From NCBI RefSeq assembly GCF_014946725.1, contig NZ_JACFXY010000006.1, positions 124,001 to 188,000 of the forward strand: a stretch of DNA of 64,000 bases, written 5' to 3'. Below are positions 17,252 through 28,103 of this stretch, piece after piece. Made by a program: the position numbers and the translations under genes. The first letter of the stretch is position 1. Every line of letters starts with the position of its first letter. The notes under the pieces were generated by a model, which saw only the letters and a program-made list of their open reading frames with translations, did not search any database and had not been told where the DNA came from. Source of the stretch: Mixta mediterraneensis. GTDB lineage: Bacteria; Pseudomonadota; Gammaproteobacteria; Enterobacterales; Enterobacteriaceae.

Positions 17252-17627
17252 AGCTGACCCCTCGATCCGTACCAAGTTCCTCACATTCCAGCAGTAGATA
17301 GCGGCGCTCACTGTTCAGGTCACGCACGCGGCGAATGCGATAAACCTGCCCTTCGCAGAACACCTCATGATCGGCGGTTATCTTCGCTCGCCAGCGGATC
17401 GTGAAATAATGCGTTACGGTATTTTCCGTCTGTACAGAGCCCTGATAAGCCGCTGCGCCGGGCTGGGCTAACTTCGCCCAGGTTCGGATCTCATCCGGGT
17501 ACGTGGGAGATACGCCAAAATCATCATTCGGCTCATCCACCCGCAGGCGAATCGCTATCCGCTTATCCAGCTCGCCCGGGTCAGGAAAAAGGTAGGTGGC
17601 GCTGGTCTGCGCCTGTCGCAGTTTCAT
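17223..17627 (-). CDS. Head-tail adaptor (head closure protein)
   Basis: The 134-aa protein contains GELDKRIAIRLR, TWAKLAQPGAAAY, TVTHYFTIRWRAKI and VFCEGQVYRIRRV, which together are the Phage_H_T_join (SPP1 gp16) family pattern. It closes the head after packaging. It overlaps the connector gene by 4 bp. Confidence 0.9.
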   Translation of the reverse strand: MKLRQAQTSATYLFPDPGELDKRIAIRLRVDEPNDDFGVSPTYPDEIRTWAKLAQPGAAAYQGSVQTENTVTHYFTIRWRAKITADHEVFCEGQVYRIRRVRDLNSERRYLLLECEELGTDRGVSYAEQSIFTR

Positions 17628-17947
17628 AACGGGATATACCTGTAAGGCCCAACCAGCCAGTTAAAGCTCATCGGCAACTCAAGCTTTTCAACCTCGGTGA
17701 CCGTTGAGCGGTTCTCGTAGAAGTGGGTGACCAGCAACAGTAGCGCCAGCTTGATTTCATCCGGCATCACCAGACCATCGGGATCGTCTTCTGGCAAATC
17801 GGCTGCCGTTGCATAAAGCCTGCGGTTGAGGAAATTTTCGGTCCGGCTCTGCACCGCCTGCCCCATCAGTTCCAGCAGACTGTCTTCATCGGTGAAATCT
17901 TCGTCCAGCCTGAGCTGGGCTTTGATCTCCTCCATTTTGAGCAGCAT
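17624..17947 (-). CDS. Head-tail connector protein (gp6-like)
   Basis: The 107-aa protein (MEEIKAQLRLDEDFTDEDSLLELM ... LLVTHFYENR) matches the phage gp6-like connector family. The ATG at 17947 has AGGAGG upstream. An earlier in-frame start would fall in the hairpins that follow the capsid gene. Confidence 0.88.
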   Translation of the reverse strand: MLLKMEEIKAQLRLDEDFTDEDSLLELMGQAVQSRTENFLNRRLYATAADLPEDDPDGLVMPDEIKLALLLLVTHFYENRSTVTEVEKLELPMSFNWLVGPYRYIPL

Positions 17948-17957
17948 AAACCCTCCT

Positions 17958-18000
17958 GTGCCCGCCGGAAGCGGGCACAAAAAAACCGCGTTAAGCGGCG
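17958..18000 (-). terminator. Two hairpins after the major capsid gene
   Basis: Read leftward, CCGC-TTAAC-GCGG is followed by seven T (17979-17998), then a second, longer stem GTGCCCGC-TTCC-GGCGGGCAC lies between this T run and the connector ribosome site. The first is a good intrinsic terminator. Placed after the capsid gene, it could raise capsid mRNA relative to neck genes, as in other phages. Confidence 0.75.
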
Positions 18001-18031
18001 TGGCGTGTTCCGTCAGAAGTTACAAAAGTTA

Positions 18032-19261
18032 TCAGCTGCTGGCGCTGCCTTTGCCCACCAGCGCTTTAATAGCGGAAGTGTCTTCCAGAATGCAGTCGAA
18101 GCGATGGAACGCCAGGAAGCCGGTCTGGTCGAATTCAGCGTAACGCTCCACCAGGCGCTTCAGGATCATGTAGCGCACGCGACGGATAATGAAGCGATCA
18201 AAGTCACCGCAGAACATGAACTTTTTACCCGCCCCGATATCATCAATCTCCTGATCGATTACATATGGCACGTTGAGCACCGAAGCCGGAGCCACGCCAA
18301 CAATATCCGGCAACCACAGCGGGCGGCCCTGACCATCTTCCATTTCGCTGATAAGTTTCAGGGTGCTGTCATTGAAAGCAAGGCGGAACTTCGGCCCGCG
18401 GCGATAAGCCGGGTCGATACTGTGTTTGAGTGCCAGAATTTCCTGCCATTTCACCGCCGTTGCAGCGGCTGTCTGGGTGGTGCCGGTCACAGATACCGCC
18501 AGGCCTTTCGGCTGCTTCGGCGTACCAGCGCCAGTCCCCTGGATCAGATAGCGGGCTTCACCGCGCCCAATACGCTCCGCGATACGGCGGGCAAGATAGG
18601 CTTCCATGTCGATCGCGCTGTCCTGCAGCAGTTCGTTAGATACGCGAATGATTTTAGAGGTCATTTTCAGCGCACCCAGGCTGTCCATGCCAAATTCGGT
18701 ATCTTCTTCCCCTGCCTCTTCGTTCTCGCCCAGCAGCACACCCACCTCAGCGGTACCATCGGCGGTAGCCCACTCCATGGTGCGGCCCTCTGAGGTTGTC
18801 AGGATCTGCGCTACGCTGGCGATACCACCGTAAGCCTTCATCTGCTCGACGACTTTCGCAAGGAAAGTGTCCGGCACGGTATAGCCGCCCTTTTCATCCG
18901 GCGCGACACCCTGAGCACGCAGTTCACGCAGGGCCTTACGCTCTTCAGCGGTCAGCTCGCTGGCGCCGTGGCGCATCCATTTATCAAAAATCTGGCCGCG
19001 CTGTTCGTCCGGCTTTTTACCGTTATCCTTATCCAGATTGTCGCGCTGTTCATCGCTTTTATCATCGATGTATTTCTGATCCATATCGCGCAACTCTTCT
19101 TCGCGGGCAATACGCTCATCCAGCCCTTCCAGCTCGGTTTTAGCCTTATTCCACTCAGTGCGCTGCTCATCAGTCCAGGCGTTATCCCCGATCTTTTCGT
19201 TCAGCGCACGCATTTCGGTCGCGATGGTGTTGCGCTTTTGTTTCATTTCATGAAGCTTCAT
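18032..19261 (-). CDS. Major capsid protein, HK97 family
   Basis: The 409-aa protein has the HK97 gp5 layout. Residues 1-100 are a charged coiled-coil delta domain, probably removed by the protease encoded at 19272. The fold proper starts near GGYTVPDTFLAKVVEQM. KPKGLAVSVTG and MFCGDFDRFIIRRV are typical capsid blocks. I chose ATG 19261 (MKLHEMKQKRNTIATEM); the in-frame ATG at 19279 overlaps the protease gene. Confidence 0.95.
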   Translation of the reverse strand: MKLHEMKQKRNTIATEMRALNEKIGDNAWTDEQRTEWNKAKTELEGLDERIAREEELRDMDQKYIDDKSDEQRDNLDKDNGKKPDEQRGQIFDKWMRHGASELTAEERKALRELRAQGVAPDEKGGYTVPDTFLAKVVEQMKAYGGIASVAQILTTSEGRTMEWATADGTAEVGVLLGENEEAGEEDTEFGMDSLGALKMTSKIIRVSNELLQDSAIDMEAYLARRIAERIGRGEARYLIQGTGAGTPKQPKGLAVSVTGTTQTAAATAVKWQEILALKHSIDPAYRRGPKFRLAFNDSTLKLISEMEDGQGRPLWLPDIVGVAPASVLNVPYVIDQEIDDIGAGKKFMFCGDFDRFIIRRVRYMILKRLVERYAEFDQTGFLAFHRFDCILEDTSAIKALVGKGSASS

Positions 19262-19271
19262 GGATGTTTCC

Positions 19272-19874
19272 TTATGCATTAAGAAGTGTCAGGACGCGCT
19301 CGCGCGCCATTCGTTGGTTAATGGCAAGCTTCAGCGCGCCGCTGTCGCGTGCTTCCTGCCAGGCTTTCAGGGAGCGAACCCCGGAATCAGCTTCCTGGTA
19401 CGCCGGATACGTTACGGGGCTAACATCAAAGAGACGTGAGAAGCGCGAAATTTCACGAATAACCACGCCCTCTTCATCCTCATACCAGCGCTCGCCGTCC
19501 CGGGCGACCCGGAAGGCGAAACTGGACTGGTTGATGTCACCGCGAAGCATTGGTGCCAGCACCAGATCGCGGATGGTCTGAGTGTCAGGTGCTTCGATGT
19601 CATAACGTAAACCACGCTCATCGGTCGAAACCGTCAGCGTGCCGGACGCGCTGCGCCCCAGAATAAAGTTAGGATCATGGTTGAACAGGCCGCGCACATC
19701 GTCGCCCAGCACATCATCAAACGCGCCTGGCTTAATAATCTCGCGGAACCCCCATAGCGGTTCAGAGCGCGAATTGAACACCGAGCCATAACCGATAATG
19801 CGCGTCGGCTGCTGATCGTGCTGCTCGGCCCTGACCTCGCCGCTGTAGCAGCGTGTTTCCCGATCGTCACTCAT
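19272..19874 (-). CDS. Prohead protease, HK97 family
   Basis: The 200-aa protein begins with IIGYGSVFNSRSEPLWGFREIIKPGAFDDVL, then FNHDPNFILGRSASGTL, the U35 prohead protease pattern; the His in FNHD and a Ser in SSFAFRV are the expected catalytic residues. It cleaves the capsid delta domain and itself. It overlaps the portal gene by 8 bp. Confidence 0.93.
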   Translation of the reverse strand: MSDDRETRCYSGEVRAEQHDQQPTRIIGYGSVFNSRSEPLWGFREIIKPGAFDDVLGDDVRGLFNHDPNFILGRSASGTLTVSTDERGLRYDIEAPDTQTIRDLVLAPMLRGDINQSSFAFRVARDGERWYEDEEGVVIREISRFSRLFDVSPVTYPAYQEADSGVRSLKAWQEARDSGALKLAINQRMARERVLTLLNA

Positions 19875-21093
19875 CGGAATTGCCCTCCGTTTTATCGTCG
19901 TCTTTAAAATCTTTTGCCGGATCGGCAGCGTTGACGCTCACCAGCATCTCGTCGAGCCCGTCTTTGGGATTCATATCCTCAAAGGCGCGGGCCTCATTGC
20001 GGCTCATCCAGCCATCTGTGATGGCAAAATGGTAGAACTGAGCACGCTCTTTCGGCGTACCGCGCAGCAGGCCCGTCAGGTTAAAGCGGACGTAATACCC
20101 GGCCTCCCGCTCGGCACGGGTGAACAGGCGACGGTTTATCTCCTGCTCCCAGTTCGTCACCCAGGGCATCATCGTGTAGCGCACAAACTGAATGGCCTGC
20201 TCGGAGATATTGGAGAATGTCGCTTTTTCCAGGTCGTTGATCATGTGTGCCGGTACGTTGAAGATTCCGGCAATCATTGAGCGGTTAAGCTTCATCATGT
20301 CGATGAGCTGTGCATCAACGGGGGAGACGGTCAGGGCTTTATAGTCAAGCTCTGCCGGCAGCAGCATGGTTCTGTTTTCCTGGCTTCGCAGCATGGCAGA
20401 AGCTTTCTGCCACATCTTTTTGAGACGATCCCAGGAGTTGTCGTTAAGTTCCCCTTTTACCGACACAATCCCCGCCGGACGGGCATTCCCGCTAAAAAAG
20501 CTCTCGGTATATTTCTGCCCGCTCATCCCCATACCGATCGTTTCAGCGTGCTGGAGAATCGGACTCAGCCCCATCTTCTGGTTATTCCCCAGCGCCCGGA
20601 TGTGGATCATGTCGTCAGGGCTGATAGCAAAAGAGCCCTCTTCGTTGTACATGCCGTAGGTATAGCGCCCGCCAGTATTCAGCAGCGTCGTTTCCCATGG
20701 CATGCAGGCTTCAAGCTGGATAACTTCCCCCCGGCGATTGCGCTTAACGTGGGTATAGCCATTCCCCCACCCGAGAATGTGGCGCTGCTTCAGTTCGCGC
20801 CATTTGTAGCTGGTTTGCCAGTCGTTCGGCTCATCATGAACCAGATAAAAAACGGGGTGATCCCGCGCCGGCTCCACAAACTTCCCGGTTCGCCGCATAA
20901 CGTGTAGCGGCATCTGGGCAACGTTGGAGGAAATGACGTAAATACAGGCATACACCGCCGCCAGCTTCATCGCCGTTTTGGGGTTAACGATCACGTCACC
21001 GTTAAAAACCCCGTCGTTTTCGGCTGCTTCAGCAGTCAACGGAACAGCAGGATTTTCAAGCGAGTTGCTTCTGAACATGGCATTAATCAGCAT
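19867..21093 (-). CDS. Portal protein, HK97 family
   Basis: The 408-aa protein contains AAVYACIYVISSNVAQMPLHVMRR, WGNGYTHVKRNRRGEV and IAGIFNVPAHMINDLEKATFSNISEQ, all standard HK97 portal motifs. ATG 21093 overlaps the stop of the small membrane gene upstream. It forms the dodecameric ring for DNA passage. Confidence 0.94.
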   Translation of the reverse strand: MLINAMFRSNSLENPAVPLTAEAAENDGVFNGDVIVNPKTAMKLAAVYACIYVISSNVAQMPLHVMRRTGKFVEPARDHPVFYLVHDEPNDWQTSYKWRELKQRHILGWGNGYTHVKRNRRGEVIQLEACMPWETTLLNTGGRYTYGMYNEEGSFAISPDDMIHIRALGNNQKMGLSPILQHAETIGMGMSGQKYTESFFSGNARPAGIVSVKGELNDNSWDRLKKMWQKASAMLRSQENRTMLLPAELDYKALTVSPVDAQLIDMMKLNRSMIAGIFNVPAHMINDLEKATFSNISEQAIQFVRYTMMPWVTNWEQEINRRLFTRAEREAGYYVRFNLTGLLRGTPKERAQFYHFAITDGWMSRNEARAFEDMNPKDGLDEMLVSVNAADPAKDFKDDDKTEGNSDE

Positions 21094-21242
21094 TTTGATC
21101 CCCTTGCCGCCAGTAGCGCCCACAACAGAAGCCCGGCACCACCAGCCATAAGCGCAGCCGCCGCGCCGTATTTTAGGTAAATACCGCCCACCAGCGCGCT
21201 GAAGCCAGACAACCCGGCAACATCGATAATTAGTGATTTCAC
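21087..21242 (-). CDS. Small membrane protein between terminase and portal
   Basis: A GTG-started 51-aa ORF overlaps the terminase stop by 4 bp (GTGA) and the portal start by 7 bp. It encodes two hydrophobic stretches (VAGLSGFSALVGGIYL and a second rich in Ala, Gly and Leu, ending LLLWALLAARG). Genes of this kind are common at this place in HK97-like packaging modules; the function is unknown. Confidence 0.75.
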   Translation of the reverse strand: MKSLIIDVAGLSGFSALVGGIYLKYGAAAALMAGGAGLLLWALLAARGSKC

Positions 21243-22972
21243 AGGAATAAAACGTCCTCGTCTGGATCGAGATTGGAGAGAAAATCTTTTGGCTCGTTCA
21301 GCATTGCGCGGCCAACACCCATCATCATGCTCACCGCACCATCAATCTTGTTGCCGCCCCCCTCTTTCACCGGACGGACTACATCATCGCTGCCCGGAAG
21401 ATACTTCCCGACCACGTTAGAAACACACCAGTTCATTAGCGGATTACCATCATGATGAAAACGCCCGGCGGCGATTGCCGCTTCGATTTCACGCATTGGA
21501 TCGCTCATATTGGTGTAGTTCTGAGTGATGGTTATGGGCTCCAGGCCTTCATCCAGCAGCATGTGGGAAATGCTGGTCGCCCCGTAGGGGTCAATCGGGC
21601 ATGTCGCTATCTTCACCGACTCACGCAACTGAATGATGGACTCAAAAATGATGCGGTAATCCATCTCTGCGCCATCGGTGGGCACCAGAACCCCTTGATT
21701 GACGAATGACTGATAACGTTCAGCCGTGGTTTTCAGCGCCGGATCGGTGGAATACACCGTATCCTCTGGCACCCAGAACATCGGGCCGACACAGTAAAAA
21801 TGGCTAAGTCCGTTAATTTCTCGCCTGAAGATCGGCGCAACAGCGTTGAGGTCCAGCTTCGACGCCAGGTCAATCCCCAGGTAGCATTCCTCTCCGGCAA
21901 AATCCGACAGCTTCAGCGTTTTATCTGCTGCTGCCATCCACTTCTGCAGGTTGTAGAAGGCTGCTTTCGAACTCACCCACTTGTTAAAGTGTTTGGTGAG
22001 GATCTTGTTGGTCTGGCTGGGTGTGGACATGGCCAGCAGCTGCTTAGCCCTGAGGAAGCTTTCCTTTATCGACACTCCGTAGTTTGGGTTTGCCTTTATC
22101 AGCGCTTCCGGCTTTGTCCAATCGTCATCATCATCAAGGGTATAGATGATGCCAAATATGGCCTCGTTTTCGCCTCCTTCCCTGATGCGCTCCAGTATTT
22201 CTACCACCTGAGCGCGCTTCTCGTAACAGGGAGATGAAATGTCATATCCTGCGGTGGTAATGATGAGCGTTACAGGCTGTTCACGCGCCCCCATACCCGT
22301 TGTCATAGTGGTATAGAGCGCATCGGTATCATGCTCGTGATACTCATCGATAATGGCGCAGGACGGTGAGTCACCGTCTCCGGGGTCACCGATGATTGGC
22401 GCAAAAACGGAACCATCCGGGCGGGTCATCCGTTTAGCCCAGGGCTTAATGCTGAATTTCTGACGCAAAGACGGCAGCTTTTTCACCATCGCCAGCGCCG
22501 GCGCAAACACCTTCCACGCCTGCTTTTCTGTCGTGGCGCCACAGTAAACTTCCGCGGCATATTCACCATCGGCGCAGAACATATAATTGCCGATCGCCGC
22601 CGCTATCGCGGATTTACCGTTTTTACGCGGCACCTCGATATAGATCTCAGTAAAGCGGCGAAACCCGGTGTCTTTGCGTACCCAGCCAAAAGGAACACCC
22701 AGGGAGAATTTTTGCCAGGGCTCAAACTCTATCCTGAGCTTACGCCGCGCCCACTCTCCGGAGGTGTGGGGCATCTTCTGAGAAAATCTTAAAAAACGTT
22801 CAGCCTTATTCTTATCGAAACGATAGGGCCAGTTTGGATCCTTCGCGCGTTCGAGATCATCCAGGTGACGCTGACAGGAAAGAATGGTTAACCGACATGC
22901 CAGAATCTTCCCGTTCACGACGTCCCGCGCATACTGGTTCGCCGCATTGACGTTCGGATATGTAGCCATCAA
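21239..22972 (-). CDS. Terminase large subunit
   Basis: The protein of about 577 aa belongs to the Terminase_1 family. The Walker A-like motif is in VPRKNGKSAIAAAIG (residue about 115), the Walker B in CAIIDEYHEHD and the coupling motif in LIITTAGYD. The C-terminal half (CYLGIDLASKLDLNA) is the RNase H-like nuclease that cuts concatemers. It may start at the first or second ATG. It overlaps the small subunit by 4 bp. Confidence 0.95.
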   Translation of the reverse strand: MMATYPNVNAANQYARDVVNGKILACRLTILSCQRHLDDLERAKDPNWPYRFDKNKAERFLRFSQKMPHTSGEWARRKLRIEFEPWQKFSLGVPFGWVRKDTGFRRFTEIYIEVPRKNGKSAIAAAIGNYMFCADGEYAAEVYCGATTEKQAWKVFAPALAMVKKLPSLRQKFSIKPWAKRMTRPDGSVFAPIIGDPGDGDSPSCAIIDEYHEHDTDALYTTMTTGMGAREQPVTLIITTAGYDISSPCYEKRAQVVEILERIREGGENEAIFGIIYTLDDDDDWTKPEALIKANPNYGVSIKESFLRAKQLLAMSTPSQTNKILTKHFNKWVSSKAAFYNLQKWMAAADKTLKLSDFAGEECYLGIDLASKLDLNAVAPIFRREINGLSHFYCVGPMFWVPEDTVYSTDPALKTTAERYQSFVNQGVLVPTDGAEMDYRIIFESIIQLRESVKIATCPIDPYGATSISHMLLDEGLEPITITQNYTNMSDPMREIEAAIAAGRFHHDGNPLMNWCVSNVVGKYLPGSDDVVRPVKEGGGNKIDGAVSMMMGVGRAMLNEPKDFLSNLDPDEDVLFL

Positions 22973-23406
22973 TCAAACTCATCGAATTCATTCCCTGCAT
23001 CGTCCGGATCATTCTTACCGCTGGTCATACGTAGTCGACTCAGTGGGTCAAGTCCGAGAAGCGAACCCAGACGGGCAACCTGAGAAACAGAGTCATTTCT
23101 GACGTTGATAGCGGGGTGCTTCTTCTCCCCTCCCATCTCACTGGAGACGGTCAGCCCCTCTTTTGCGATAACTTTTTCGGCTTCAATCATCAGATGAAAC
23201 GCATTGCAGTACGCGAGAAGGATCGGCGCATCCTCGACCTCGAACACACCCCGCTCAATTAAAATTTTGCTCTGGGTTTTCCATAGCCGGATCGCCACAT
23301 CCCCCATCAACTCCGGAGGAGGTGCAATTCTGGTCAGTTTGCTGGTTTGCCCAGTGGGTAAATTTCTTTTTCGACCGCCGCCGGAAGATCGCACGGATAC
23401 ACCCAT
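22969..23406 (-). CDS. Terminase small subunit, P27 family
   Basis: The 145-aa protein contains IAPPPELMGDVAIRLWKTQSKIL and VRNDSVSQVARLGSLLGLDPLSRLRM, the P27-family small-terminase pattern. It recognises phage DNA and recruits the large subunit. The HNH nuclease gene just upstream is the usual partner. Confidence 0.92.
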   Translation of the reverse strand: MGVSVRSSGGGRKRNLPTGQTSKLTRIAPPPELMGDVAIRLWKTQSKILIERGVFEVEDAPILLAYCNAFHLMIEAEKVIAKEGLTVSSEMGGEKKHPAINVRNDSVSQVARLGSLLGLDPLSRLRMTSGKNDPDDAGNEFDEFD

Positions 23407-23515
23407 AAATACCTCCTGATCAATAGGCGTCGCCTTCCGGAAAAAAGTTTCTTATTTTGGGCGCGTAAAAATATGACGAGGCGGGCAGTCCGGGAAGGCA
23501 AAGGCGGGAGAGATT

Positions 23516-23878
23516 TTACCCCGCCCCCCTGCCCCGACCTTCGCGGGCTGTTTTGGTACGGTGACAGGCAGTGCACAGACTCTGCAGGTTGCCATCGTCG
23601 TCCGTACCGCCCTGAGATTTAGGAATGATGTGGTCAACATGCTTTGCCACAACAGCCACCCCCTGCCTGCGGTGCTCACAGCACAGCCCACCATCACGCT
23701 CAAGGATCCGCATACGACGCCGATCCCAGGCCGTGCCATAACCGCGCTGGTGGCGGGTCTGACCAGGCTTGTACTGCTGCCAGCCATCCCCCTTGTGCTC
23801 GTCACAGTAGCCGCAACGGTCCGTTGTGGTATTCCTGCATCCTCGTTTTCTACAGGCTTTTGGCGTTCTCGGCGGCAT
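23516..23878 (-). CDS. HNH endonuclease of the packaging module
   Basis: The 120-aa protein carries paired cysteines (CRKRGCRN, CGYCDEH) and the HNH core KHVDHIIPKSQGGTDDDGNLQSLCTACH. HNH nucleases next to terminase genes are needed for cohesive-end cleavage in HK97-type phages. ATG 23878 has GGAGG upstream. It starts directly after the methyltransferase stop. Confidence 0.92.
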   Translation of the reverse strand: MPPRTPKACRKRGCRNTTTDRCGYCDEHKGDGWQQYKPGQTRHQRGYGTAWDRRRMRILERDGGLCCEHRRQGVAVVAKHVDHIIPKSQGGTDDDGNLQSLCTACHRTKTAREGRGRGAG

Positions 23879-23879
23879 G

Positions 23880-24500
23880 CTATTTCCTCCGGAATGCGTA
23901 ACTGCTGATACCATCGCGGCCCAGCGCGCTCTCGATCGTGTTGTGCTCGACGCAGACAAAGCCCTGAGCCTCAAACCACTTCAGCAAACCGTCGTGCGTC
24001 CAGTACCAGATATGCTCATCTTTGCGGTAGTGACGGGATTTCAATATATGCTCGGCGTCCCTGAACACAGGCAGTGACACGAACACCCACTGGCCTGCTT
24101 TCGCTACAGCCGCCTCGGGTTCGTCGATGTGCTCCAGTGAATCCCAGAACGTTAATGCCGGAAAAGTAATATCAGCAGCGTACAGATCAGCCCAGCGCAT
24201 TCGGGCCTGTAGCCATGCAACGCCTTCCGGGTTGACGTCATATCCCCACGTGTCCGGGCGGCACTCGACGAACTGGCCAGAGCCAATTCCCACATCCAGT
24301 ACTTTCCCCAGATAATGGCGACCAACCAGCAGCAGGCGCGCCGTAGTCAGCTGGAGGCCCATTGAGGTTTCAGCCATCTGGCGGTATCTGGCGAAATAGT
24401 TCGCATCATATGGCCGGGCGGCGGGAACGGGATAACGCCCCATACCCAGCTCGGGCAACCACACCAGGCCGTTTTGCAGTTCATTTGAGAACGATGTCAT
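23880..24500 (-). CDS. SAM-dependent methyltransferase
   Basis: The 206-aa protein has a class I fold: motif I is VLDVGIGSGQF (residue about 66), followed by WGYDVNP and, after a gap, LTFWDSLEHIDEP. The sequence is close to methyltransferases of glycan or small-molecule clusters rather than DNA methylases (no DPPY or PC motif). ATG 24500 overlaps the end of the interrupted glycosyltransferase gene by 20 bp, so the two belong to one cassette. The substrate is unknown. Confidence 0.75.
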   Translation of the reverse strand: MTSFSNELQNGLVWLPELGMGRYPVPAARPYDANYFARYRQMAETSMGLQLTTARLLLVGRHYLGKVLDVGIGSGQFVECRPDTWGYDVNPEGVAWLQARMRWADLYAADITFPALTFWDSLEHIDEPEAAVAKAGQWVFVSLPVFRDAEHILKSRHYRKDEHIWYWTHDGLLKWFEAQGFVCVEHNTIESALGRDGISSYAFRRK

Positions 24501-24837
24501 GTAACCAGCCTTTGAATTTGTCGTTGAATCCGGAAATGTACTTGCTGCAGTCGTGATCCATGCTGGCGCACATGCAGTAATCGTCAGGCTGAGCCCACCC
24601 AACCCGTGATAAATCCATCTCAGGGTCAGTAACGATATGAGGTGCATTGTGAGCACCACAGCCGCCCTGCACGATGAAGACGGGCGTTTGATAGCAGATA
24701 GCCGCCGGCAACGCCCAGCCCACCCCGGAAATAACTACCGCCGCCTGCTCAACCAGCGCCAGCATTTCGGTTAGTGACAGCTCGCCTTGATGCAGCTGCA
24801 AATCGGCTTCCGGTTGTTCGCCAACCAGCCATTCTTC

Positions 24838-24843
24838 GTCTTC
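24838..24843. repeat. Target site duplication, left
   Basis: GTCTTC directly precedes the IS21-family element and is repeated at 26805-26810. Confidence 0.85.
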
Positions 24844-24928
24844 TGTCGCTACCGATGTAAAACTGGCCCACCTGCCGATGTAAATCTGACCCACCTAGGG
24901 TAAAAATGGCAGTTTTAAGGCACTGCCA

Positions 24929-26742
<1,814 letters not shown>

Positions 26743-26804
26743 TTCAAAGGGGGTGGGTCAGTTTTACTTTGGCAGGGTGGGTCAGAATTCGATCGGTATT
26801 GACA

Positions 26805-26810
26805 GTCTTC
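26805..26810. repeat. Target site duplication, right
   Basis: Second copy of GTCTTC, directly after the IS end at 26804. Confidence 0.85.
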
Positions 26811-27324
26811 TTCCAGATCTGCCAGGCTGACTACGTAGAAGTGCCTGCGGAGTTCTCGCGCGGCGGCGGCCAGATATTTCGGATCAGGATTGCGTGCCGG
26901 GTTCGCCCACTCTTTACGGACGGTGGCAGGACGAATCACGGCTATCGGCTTATCCGCCTTCACTGGCGATTCACCATACGACGGCAAATCGAACACGCTG
27001 GCCGCCTTGCCAAACTGCCACGTCATGGCGTCGACAATGGAACCTTTTTTCAGCTCTTCCGGACCATAAAAGATGGTCAGGACTTCCGAAGGTCGCGCTG
27101 GCTCCCGAACGTAAGTCACGCCCGTTCTCTCTTCGTTTTTACGCTGCGTGCGCAGGCTGGTGTTGGAGCGAACAAACTGAACATCCAGATCGCAATAAAG
27201 CTCAGGCCACGGTGTACGCAGGAACGCACCGTGGAACTGGCGTACAAATGCGCGCTGATAAATAGAATCACCAAGCCCGTACATCCCACGGATGCTGACT
27301 TTTCGTCTTAATGCCATAAATATC

Positions 27325-27864
27325 CTACAGAGAAAGCACAGCCTCTAACGACTGGCGAGGAAAACAGGTGAGCCGCGTATAGCGGGAACAGTTGATTATC
27401 TCAGTACCACCAGCGATGGTATCGAGGCGGCTAAATTCATCATGCCAGCGCGCCACGCTGAATTTATCCGGGTTGGCCAGCAACTGGTGATTACCGTGCC
27501 AGTGGGTGCCATGACGTATTGAGCAGTCATAGCCCAGCAACAGGATCCTGCTGGAACCTAAATGAATCGCAAGTTCAATAGCGCGCTGCCCGGAGTTGTA
27601 GGAGCCTGGCAGCACCGAGGGAAAGCAGTTGATGCCAAAGCGGCGAGCGGTAAATTCATCACCGCACCACCGTTCAGCCGATGAGGTGATGGTGCTGTAA
27701 TGCTCTTCCCACCAGCAGCAATCCGCCGCGTATATTGCAGAACAGTACGGCACCGCGTGCCACGAACTGTTCACAGCGATTATCGGGATATTTGCACGAT
27801 GGAGAGTCAGGCAATCAGTTGATGCCAGTGATGGGCCGCTGGCCGCACATGCGATTGTAACCAT
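27325..27864 (-). CDS. DUF115/GPSL-motif glycan-modification protein
   Basis: The 179-aa protein begins IACAASGPSL, has IPIIAVNSSWHAVPY and YAADCCWWEEH, and later SRILLLGYDCSI and GTHWHGNH. This resembles the compact phage and surface-polysaccharide proteins of the DUF115 (motility-associated glycosyltransferase/MptE-like) group. It lies 7 bp before the interrupted glycosyltransferase gene, with which it probably shared a task. The exact reaction is not clear. Confidence 0.55.
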   Translation of the reverse strand: MVTIACAASGPSLASTDCLTLHRANIPIIAVNSSWHAVPYCSAIYAADCCWWEEHYSTITSSAERWCGDEFTARRFGINCFPSVLPGSYNSGQRAIELAIHLGSSRILLLGYDCSIRHGTHWHGNHQLLANPDKFSVARWHDEFSRLDTIAGGTEIINCSRYTRLTCFPRQSLEAVLSL

Positions 27865-27905
27865 GTACGAGTCCTGAATAGCGTGGTGATGCCTGCTGGA
27901 ATGTC

Positions 27906-28103
27906 TTACCCTAACTTAGCGCGGACTAATGCATCCTTCGCCTCAAGCAGTTTCCTCAAGCCAACCGCCTTCTCCGGGCCATTCGGCAGCATTGCATCCA
28001 TCAGCTTAGCCAGATCACCGATAGGTTTACTAACTTCCTGCAAATGCGGAGGTAAGTGCTCATACTCAAAATACTTAATGATCGGCGTGATGATAGTTGC
28101 CAT
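27906..28103 (-). CDS. Acb2/Tad1-like small helical protein (candidate anti-CBASS/anti-Thoeris)
   Basis: The 65-aa protein ([21 protein letters not shown] ... [22 protein letters not shown]) is predicted as a helical hairpin. Its pattern F-Y-x-LP-x-LQ-x-x-S, a central LA, then [18 protein letters not shown] resembles small phage proteins grouped as Acb2/Tad1-hairpin domain proteins, which in tested cases bind cyclic (oligo)nucleotide signals. That match is from memory of the family pattern, so the function is inferred. It overlaps the end of Rz by 29 bp and lies in the late operon. Confidence 0.55.
   Translation of the reverse strand: MATIITPIIKYFEYEHLPPHLQEVSKPIGDLAKLMDAMLPNGPEKAVGLRKLLEAKDALVRAKLG

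Noticed and set aside
18005..18793. Rightward 262-codon ORF
   Set aside because: Entirely opposite the major capsid gene; shadow frame.
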